Shown: piece after piece, positions 5,659-11,135 of the stretch
Position numbering within the stretch: position 1 is the stretch's first letter
Layout of the letters: each line of letters begins with the position of its first letter
DNA from: an uncultured Bacteroidota bacterium
GTDB lineage: Bacteria > Bacteroidota > Bacteroidia > Chitinophagales > Chitinophagaceae
Assembly: GCA_903912435.1 (NCBI GenBank)
Contig: CAIWHI010000603.1
Coordinates: 1 to 11,135, forward strand
Length of the DNA: 11,135 nucleotides
Direction of reading: 5' to 3'
Program-made: the position numbers and the translations under genes
The notes under the pieces: model-generated
What the model was told of the DNA's origin: nothing
Seen by the model: only the letters and a program-made list of their open reading frames with translations
Databases searched by the model: none

Positions 5659-8280
5659 ATGAAGAAATTATTATTCCTTACCTTTTTAGCATTGGGTGGT
5701 ACAGTAAGTAATGCACAACCCTGGATGCCAGCCAAAACTGATGGCCCAATTAAATATGCTGATGCATTAGCCAGATACCGCAATTCACCTTATTTTATAG
5801 ATGAGGATGAAAGGGGTAAAGGGGGTAAGGAAGAAAATGAAAGTAAGGATCATCTCTTTCAACGCTGGAATTATTACTGGATGCGCCATCTGGATAAGGA
5901 TGGCTACATGGTGCCACCGGTGGTGGGCCTGATGGAGTGGCAGAAATATATGGCTACCGAAGGCAAGAGGAGCGGTGCACGCACTACATCAATCCCATCC
6001 AACTGGGTTTTCCAGGGACCTGATACCAGCTTTCACCAATATTCGGGTATTGGAAGAATAAATATTGTGGCCTTCGATCCTGTTGACTCCAATACTTTTT
6101 ATATAGGTAGTGCAGCAGGCAGTACCTGGAAAACCAGCAATGGTGGCCATTCCTGGACCTCGCTTTACAATAACCTGCCTACACTGGGAGTAGCCGATAT
6201 AAAAGTAAACCCACAAAACAGGAATACCATTTATGTAGCTACAGGTGACGGGGATGCCGGGGATGCCTATAGCTCAGGGATAATTGTATCTCATGACAGG
6301 GGGCTTACCTGGTCTACCACCGGAGTAAACTGGTTGCCAACTGCATATTTGAATGCTAAATCATTATTGATCAATCCATTGGATACCACAAAAATGATAT
6401 TAGCCACTAATAGCGGGATCTATAAATCTAATAATGCCGGTACTACATGGACTACATATGGTAGTGGCAACTTTAAGCAAATATTATTTAAACCAGGCGA
6501 TACGAGTATTGTTTATGGTAGTATGTATACCGATACCAGTGCACAAATAATGCGTTCAACCGATGGCGGTGCCACATGGGTGGCAGTTACCAACTTCAAT
6601 GATGCGCAAAGGATAGCACTCGCAGTTTGTCCATCAGCACCTAATGTGGTAAAAGCATTGGCGTCAAACAATTCATCGGGGCTGAAAGGGGTTTATAGTT
6701 CCAGTAATAGTGGTCTCACTTTCACCGAATTGTACACAAATGATACCTCATGCCAAAACGAAATATTAGGTTACGATCTGGGCTTGCCAACCTCACATTG
6801 TGGCGGGCAGGGGTGGTATGACCTGTGTATTGCTATTAATCCAGGCGACTCAAATCTGGTGATTGTAGGCGGGGTGAATACCTATTATTCTACCAATGGA
6901 GGTTCGGGTTGGGAAATCTGCAACCAGTGGTATGGTGGACTACCAGGTGTAGAAACAGTTCATGCTGATAAACACTGCCTGGCATACAATCCATTTACCA
7001 GAAATGTTTTTGAAACATGCGATGGTGGAATTTATAAAAACAATGGCCCTACTACCCAGCCATGGACCGACCTGAGCAACGGCATACACATTACTGAATT
7101 CTATAGAAATGCTGTTGATAATAATGTGTCATTTGTAATAGGCGGAGCACAGGATAATGGCACCAAAATGGTGGACGGTGGTGCAAGCATAGACCTAACT
7201 GGTGGTGACGGTATGCAACCCCTTATCAATTATGCCGATCCATCAAACGTATGGTTTTGCTCCTATCAAAACGGCGCAGTGGATATGACCTACGATGCAG
7301 GTGCCCATTATCATAGCATTACTGATACTATACATAGTGGCGGTGGCTGGGTAACACCCTATTTTTTACATCCACAGGACCCTGCTACTCTATACATAGG
7401 TATGAGGCAGGTTTTCAAATCGGTAAATAGTGGCCTGTCGTGGGATCCGATATCACCAATATTTGATACAGATGCTTATCTGGATAGAATAGTAATGGCT
7501 CCATCAAACACCAATTATATTTATGCAACTTATTTCGATTACCATACATGGACACCCCAAATAAGGTATACTAATGATGGTGGTACTACCTGGCAATCAT
7601 TGACTGTACCAGTCTCCAACTATTTATCAAGCATCACTGTAGACCCCAGAAATGAAAAGCGTTTTTGGATTACTATTAGTGCCTATTCTGTAAGTAAAAT
7701 TTTCCAATGCACAATTAGCTCAGGCGGAACAGGAGTATGGCTGGACAAGACCGGCTCACTACCTAACTTACCTGTTGAATGCATGGTGATTGACACTAAT
7801 ACCCTTACAAAATATGTTGGTACAGATGCTGCTATCTACTACAGGGATACAAACATGACGAGTTGGGCTCTGTTTAATACCAATCTGCCTACAGTGCATG
7901 TACCCGACCTGCATATCAACTACCGCACTAATGAAATATGGGCTGCAACCTTTGGTAGGGGCATGTGGAAAAGTATTAAAGCCGACCATACACCTATAGT
8001 AGGTACTACAATTGTTGAAAACAATCCTGGCAGCATTACCATTTCACCAAACCCAAGCCATGGTAATTTTACAATAACAGCAAAGGGTAATTTACTGGCT
8101 GAAAAAGAACTCAGCCTACAGTTGATTACAAGTGATGGAAAAACTGTTTGGCAAAACACATTGCCAATAGATAATTACGGGAAAATAAGCGTAAATACCT
8201 TTGGTCTGGCTCCCGGATTCTATATATGCGAGGTAAGCAGTAAGAACGGAGTGGTGAGAAGCAAGTTGGTGGTGTATTGA
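5659..8280 (+). CDS. Asp-box (BNR/sortilin-like) beta-propeller protein with T9SS type A sorting domain
   Basis: The 873-residue product starts with a signal peptide (core LLFLTFLALGG, cleavage near SNAQ at 20). A charged segment at about 45-65 (DEDERGKGGKEENES) precedes the RWNYYWMRHLDKDGY region. Eight Asp-box-like motifs mark propeller blades: SNGGHSW (~159), SHDRGLTW (211), SNNAGTTW (257), STDGGATW (300), SNSGLTF (~348), STNGGSGW (411), SVNSGLSW (588) and TNDGGTTW (638). Between them are HADKH (435-439), CDGGIYKN and GGAQDNGT (495-502), motifs I associate with secreted Bacteroidota proteins of this type. The C-terminal 80 or so residues are a T9SS type A sorting domain, beginning ISPNPSHGNFTI at 795 and ending GLAPGFYICEV...SKLVVY, so the protein should cross the outer membrane and be released or surface-attached. 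Asp-box propellers include sialidases, glycosidases and binding proteins; no catalytic set can be assigned. A promoter box and a strong terminator make it probably monocistronic. Confidence 0.9.
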   Translation: MKKLLFLTFLALGGTVSNAQPWMPAKTDGPIKYADALARYRNSPYFIDEDERGKGGKEENESKDHLFQRWNYYWMRHLDKDGYMVPPVVGLMEWQKYMATEGKRSGARTTSIPSNWVFQGPDTSFHQYSGIGRINIVAFDPVDSNTFYIGSAAGSTWKTSNGGHSWTSLYNNLPTLGVADIKVNPQNRNTIYVATGDGDAGDAYSSGIIVSHDRGLTWSTTGVNWLPTAYLNAKSLLINPLDTTKMILATNSGIYKSNNAGTTWTTYGSGNFKQILFKPGDTSIVYGSMYTDTSAQIMRSTDGGATWVAVTNFNDAQRIALAVCPSAPNVVKALASNNSSGLKGVYSSSNSGLTFTELYTNDTSCQNEILGYDLGLPTSHCGGQGWYDLCIAINPGDSNLVIVGGVNTYYSTNGGSGWEICNQWYGGLPGVETVHADKHCLAYNPFTRNVFETCDGGIYKNNGPTTQPWTDLSNGIHITEFYRNAVDNNVSFVIGGAQDNGTKMVDGGASIDLTGGDGMQPLINYADPSNVWFCSYQNGAVDMTYDAGAHYHSITDTIHSGGGWVTPYFLHPQDPATLYIGMRQVFKSVNSGLSWDPISPIFDTDAYLDRIVMAPSNTNYIYATYFDYHTWTPQIRYTNDGGTTWQSLTVPVSNYLSSITVDPRNEKRFWITISAYSVSKIFQCTISSGGTGVWLDKTGSLPNLPVECMVIDTNTLTKYVGTDAAIYYRDTNMTSWALFNTNLPTVHVPDLHINYRTNEIWAATFGRGMWKSIKADHTPIVGTTIVENNPGSITISPNPSHGNFTITAKGNLLAEKELSLQLITSDGKTVWQNTLPIDNYGKISVNTFGLAPGFYICEVSSKNGVVRSKLVVY

Positions 8281-8301
8281 TAATAACTGGTTTAAAAATA
8301 A

Positions 8302-8348
8302 ATAATAATAAAGCCCTGGCAATTTGTTTACCAGGGCTTTATTATTAT
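8302..8348 (+). terminator. Strong rho-independent terminator after the Asp-box gene
   Basis: Arms 8302-8319 and 8331-8348 are perfect reverse complements over 18 bp around an 11-nt loop (8320-8330). The stem core is GCCCTGG/CCAGGGC, and the outer part is A-rich on the left and T-rich on the right (TTTATTATTAT), giving the weak A-U end expected of an intrinsic terminator. It starts 22 nt after the stop codon at 8280. The A-rich left arm would let it work in the opposite direction too. Confidence 0.9.
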
Positions 8349-8379
8349 CCTATGTCCAACAATTTCTCCCTTCCCTAAT

Positions 8380-8387
8380 TACCTTTA
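8380..8387 (+). promoter_or_regulatory. Weak candidate -7 element for the small exported-protein gene
   Basis: TACCTTTA matches the TAnnTTTG consensus except at the last base and lies 25 nt before the ATG at 8405. A promoter is expected here because a strong terminator at 8302-8348 cuts this gene off from the one upstream. No clear -33 TTG is present. Confidence 0.3.
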
Positions 8388-8404
8388 CACCAAAATAACA
8401 GGGA

Positions 8405-8923
8405 ATGAAAAGTCTTTACTTACTACTTCTTTCAATTGTGTTGATATTTACAGGAGCCCAAGGCCAAACCTATATATCAATAGTACCCAGCCTGACCAAT
8501 TCAGCAGGTACTCTTGCCGACAAATCGAATATCTCCTTTGAGGTAGGCAGGCAGTGGGATGTATTTAGTGTGGGATTAGATATTGGCAGAACCAGCCTTA
8601 GCCCTGTAAGCGGAATGGATACTACTGTATACATGGAAATAAGGCCAAACCTCAATATCTTCCAGCAAGGCAAATGGACCAATACCCTTACACCAGGCAT
8701 AGGGTTTATATTTAATGCAAAGGAGAACTTTGTAACTGAGCTCACATCAGGTATAGAGTATTCTTATACCCCTCTTATCCACTTCAACATATATTTCGGG
8801 CAGTATTATTATAGCGGCCTTAATAGCGAAAGCACTACTACCTTTTTCGGTCTCTCAATTATGAAGTATTTCAAACCGACAAAGAATAAGGGTATTTTTA
8901 ATGCACCGGCTAGTGCAAAATAG
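8405..8923 (+). CDS. Small exported protein, probable outer-membrane or periplasmic beta-barrel
   Basis: The product has 172 residues. Residues 1-21 form a signal peptide (MKSLYLLLLSIVLIFTGAQG, then Gln). The remaining 151 residues hold no cysteine and run as alternating strands: YISIVPSLT, ISFEVGRQWDVFSVGLDIGRTSL, VYMEIRPNLNIF, WTNTLTPGIGFIFN, ELTSGIEYSY, LIHFNIYFGQYYYSG and STTFFGLSIMKYF. About eight such strands fit a small outer-membrane barrel. A short basic tail follows. No named family is recognised and no catalytic motif is seen. It stands alone between a terminator and a convergent gene, so genomic context gives no hint of its role. Codon use looks like that of its neighbours. Confidence 0.72.
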   Translation: MKSLYLLLLSIVLIFTGAQGQTYISIVPSLTNSAGTLADKSNISFEVGRQWDVFSVGLDIGRTSLSPVSGMDTTVYMEIRPNLNIFQQGKWTNTLTPGIGFIFNAKENFVTELTSGIEYSYTPLIHFNIYFGQYYYSGLNSESTTTFFGLSIMKYFKPTKNKGIFNAPASAK

Positions 8924-9080
8924 AGGGTTTTATATATTTGTCCAATAGGACATCCCCCTGCCCCCTTCCCTACGCACAAACCCTACGCCCATAGGGGGAA
9001 TTGCAGCTTCAAGAATATTGGGCAATAGTTCATTTATTAGGCTTTATAATAGGGCTGCATATTTATGCATTTAGCATTAC
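8924..9080. other. Convergent intergenic region with C-rich segment and small inverted repeats
   Basis: These 157 nt separate two convergent stops. They include TGTCC-AATA-GGACA (8939-8952), two CCCCCT blocks (8954-8959, 8961-8966) that can each pair with AGGGGG at 8993-8998, a direct repeat of CCCTACGC (8968-8975 and 8981-8988), and the near-palindrome TGCATATTTATGCA (9056-9069) 12 nt beyond the radical SAM stop. Any of these might act in transcription termination, but none has the classic stem plus U-tract form. Confidence 0.4.
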
Positions 9081-11135
9081 CTACAACACCAGCAAACCTG
9101 CTTTATAAAGGCCATTTACAGGTTTATTATCCCAAAACAGTTCAAAATCTTCAAGACCTGCAGCCTCATAGCTATTTTTCACATCCTGCAGGGTGAGTGT
9201 TTTAGCGTTATAAACTGAAAGTGTGGGCAGTAATTCAGCCAACCAAATTCCGGGTTCTTTATCTACCTTTATATTGATTGTTTCCTTCTTTGTTTGTAGG
9301 GTAATAGATGCCTGCTCCCACTGGTTACCCTTCTTTGATTTGATTACAATTTCCAATTCTGGTTTTGGACCCAGCCAAACAACTTTTGCGGCAGGTTTAA
9401 ATGCCTGGTATTCCACCTCATTCAATACCGAAACTATATAATCGGGTTTAACCGAGGTTCTTGGTACTTTTTCCTCAAACCATTTTTGCAGAGGCCAGTC
9501 GAGGCAGGCACCATGCATATAGTTAAGCAGCGACTTTTTAAGTCCAATAGCAAACGATTCGTGGTCGGCACCTTTGGGGTCGCTATGCACAATATCATTG
9601 TTGGCAAAAGTGCCTATAGTGTCAGTTTCTTTTTTCACCCCAAATTGCCCCGGATTGAGGCCTACCGGGCTATGGGCAGTCATAGCAAACATATGCCAGA
9701 AGCCCGATTGCAATATTCCCGCCTGGAACATCTGCCTCACCATTTCGAGGGAGTCTATAGTTTCCTGGGCGGTTTGGGTGGGGAAGCCATACATCAGGTA
9801 GGCATGCACCATGATGCCCGCCTCTGTGAAATGCTTATTTACCCTGGCTACCTGCGCCACGGTTATCCCCTTCTGTATAAGCCCAAGCAACCTATCAGAT
9901 GCCACCTCTAGCCCACCTGATACCCCAATGCAACCCGATGCTTTTAATAGCTGGCAAAGGTCGCGGGTAAAACTTTTTTCGAACCTTATATTAGTCCACC
10001 AGCTAATGGTTAACCTGCGGCGGATGATCTCCAGGGCAAGCTCGCGCATTAATGCAGGTGGTGCGGCCTCATCTACAAAATGGAACCCGGTTTGACCTGT
10101 TTGCGCCACCATTTCCTCTATCCTATCGCATAACAAAGATGCAGCTATAGGCTCATAAAGCCTTATATAGTCAAGCGAAATATCGCAAAAGGTACACTTG
10201 CCCCAGTAGCAGCCATGTGCCATGGTTAGCTTGTTCCACCGGCCATCGCTCCAAAGGCTATGCATAGGATTGGCGACTTCTATGGCCGAAATATATTGAT
10301 CAAGCAGAAAATCGCTATAATCGGGCGTACCAACCTGGCCTTGTTTATAATCTGTGCATGCTTTATTGTTGATGTAGGCAACCTTACCATCTAACAGTAA
10401 AAAGGTTCGCTTTAATTCCTCCTGTGCTAATTGCCCACTGATGTGCTTAACCAGATTTTCTATTGGGGCCTCACCATCATCAAGAGTGATGAAATCCAAA
10501 AATTCAAAAACACGGGCATCGGTAAGGGAGCGCAATTCGGTATTAGGGAAACCACCACCCATAACTACCTTCACCTGTGGATAATGCTTCTTTATAAACT
10601 GCCCGCACCTGAATGCCGAATACAAATTACCCGGAAATGGCACCGATAGCGCAACTATAGCCGGACATACCTCAGCCATCGTATCGGCAAGCAAGGTTAA
10701 TAATATTTCGTCAACATAGGTATTGGGTTTATGCAGTTCGGTATATAGCTCATCAAAACTATTGGCACTACGACCCAAACGTTCGGCATAGCGGCTAAAA
10801 CCAAAATGCGGGTCAAGGCATTCTTTAATGAGGTCGCTGATATCTTCCAGATAAAGGGTAGCCAGGTGTTTGGCTTTATCCTGTGTACCCATAGCCCCAA
10901 AAGCCCAAACCAGGTCATCGGCCTGACTAAAACGAAATGCCTCTGGCAGGTAATTTCGCTTGGCTATCTGGTGCGCCAGTGTAGGGCTTTTACCCTGTAG
11001 AAAACTAATTGTAGGGTTAATGGTATTGATATATTCATTCTTCAACGCCAGGATTCTATTGATATTTCCCGACCTGTCGCTCAATTCACCAGCATTGATT
11101 TTAGCCTCAATAGCATAATCCTTGAAAACATCCAA
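9081..11135 (-). CDS. B12-binding-type radical SAM protein (5' partial)
   Basis: The minus strand stays open from the right edge to TAG at 9081-9083, 684 codons. The first visible codon is TTG, and the N-terminus probably continues outside, so residue numbers below start at the edge. Residues about 150-240 look like a cobalamin-binding Rossmann domain (PAIVALSVPFPGNLYSAF, VKVVMGGGFPN, FITLDDGEAPIENLV); no DxHxxG B12-ligand motif is visible, as in many radical SAM relatives. The cluster motif HGCYWGKCTFCD has cysteines at 309, 314 and 317 (CX4CX2C). Later radical SAM signatures are FVDEAAPP, SGGLEVASDRLLGLIQKGI and YLMYGFPTQTAQET. The last 170 or so residues form an extra domain without a recognised match. 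Such proteins bind a [4Fe-4S] cluster and S-adenosylmethionine and often do methylation or rearrangement chemistry; the substrate is unknown. It converges on the small exported-protein gene and has no visible partner. Confidence 0.88.
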   Translation of the reverse strand: MDVFKDYAIEAKINAGELSDRSGNINRILALKNEYINTINPTISFLQGKSPTLAHQIAKRNYLPEAFRFSQADDLVWAFGAMGTQDKAKHLATLYLEDISDLIKECLDPHFGFSRYAERLGRSANSFDELYTELHKPNTYVDEILLTLLADTMAEVCPAIVALSVPFPGNLYSAFRCGQFIKKHYPQVKVVMGGGFPNTELRSLTDARVFEFLDFITLDDGEAPIENLVKHISGQLAQEELKRTFLLLDGKVAYINNKACTDYKQGQVGTPDYSDFLLDQYISAIEVANPMHSLWSDGRWNKLTMAHGCYWGKCTFCDISLDYIRLYEPIAASLLCDRIEEMVAQTGQTGFHFVDEAAPPALMRELALEIIRRRLTISWWTNIRFEKSFTRDLCQLLKASGCIGVSGGLEVASDRLLGLIQKGITVAQVARVNKHFTEAGIMVHAYLMYGFPTQTAQETIDSLEMVRQMFQAGILQSGFWHMFAMTAHSPVGLNPGQFGVKKETDTIGTFANNDIVHSDPKGADHESFAIGLKKSLLNYMHGACLDWPLQKWFEEKVPRTSVKPDYIVSVLNEVEYQAFKPAAKVVWLGPKPELEIVIKSKKGNQWEQASITLQTKKETINIKVDKEPGIWLAELLPTLSVYNAKTLTLQDVKNSYEAAGLEDFELFWDNKPVNGLYKAGLLVL

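Noticed and set aside
8933..8940. TATATTTG, a full match to the -7 promoter consensus, on the plus strand
   Set aside because: It lies between two convergent gene ends with no plus-strand gene downstream, and is expected by chance in TATATA-rich sequence.
9486..9911. A 141-codon plus-strand open frame inside the radical SAM gene
   Set aside because: It lies wholly antisense to a gene with clear family motifs, has no signal peptide or domain, and its composition is that of a shadow frame.
11133..11135. TTG at the right edge as the true start of the radical SAM gene
   Set aside because: It is simply the first complete codon at the window boundary; the frame is open to the edge and the N-terminus most likely lies outside.
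1..11135. Search for CRISPR arrays, tRNA or rRNA genes, insertion-sequence ends, transposases, toxin-antitoxin or phage genes
   Set aside because: No regularly spaced repeats, cloverleaf-forming sequence, rRNA-like sequence, transposase motifs or defence-gene motifs were seen on either strand.

Overview
The window looks like chromosomal DNA from a member of the Bacteroidota, probably a Chitinophagaceae or Sphingobacteria-like lineage. The reasons are an AT-rich sequence, intergenic regions carrying the TAnnTTTG type of -7 promoter element, no clear Shine-Dalgarno sequences, a type IX secretion (T9SS) C-terminal sorting domain, an MCE protein and an OstA-like protein of Bacteroidota type, and several small outer-membrane-like proteins with short N-terminal signal peptides. 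The lineage call is inference; no rRNA or other marker gene is present.

Layout from left to right. Positions 1-946 (minus strand) hold the N-terminal 315 codons of a secreted, cysteine-containing, repeat-rich protein that runs off the left edge. A 540-base AT-rich divergent intergenic region follows, with candidate promoters for both flanking genes and a perfect 7-bp inverted repeat just upstream of the rightward one. Next come an MCE/MlaD-family protein (1589-2539) and an OstA-like protein (start best placed at 2631, end 4655). A predicted outer-membrane beta-barrel protein lies at 4732-5436, a large Asp-box (BNR/sortilin-like) beta-propeller protein with a T9SS type A sorting domain at 5659-8280, a strong intrinsic terminator at 8302-8348, and a small exported barrel-like protein at 8405-8923. 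A convergent minus-strand B12-binding-type radical SAM protein fills 9081-11135 and runs off the right edge at its N-terminus.

How they fit together. The MCE and OstA-like genes are adjacent, point the same way and are both envelope lipid or LPS transport families, so they plausibly form one functional unit. The next genes also encode exported or outer-membrane proteins, but nothing in the sequence ties them to the same process. The radical SAM gene is separate and convergent.

I looked for an undescribed system such as defence, a mobile element, a CRISPR array, a biosynthetic cluster or an RNA element, and found none. The points most worth a second look are the non-canonical CX4CX2C cluster motif in the radical SAM protein, the palindrome over the MCE-gene promoter, the in-frame leader in front of the signal peptide of the left-edge gene, and the unnamed cysteine module in that same protein.
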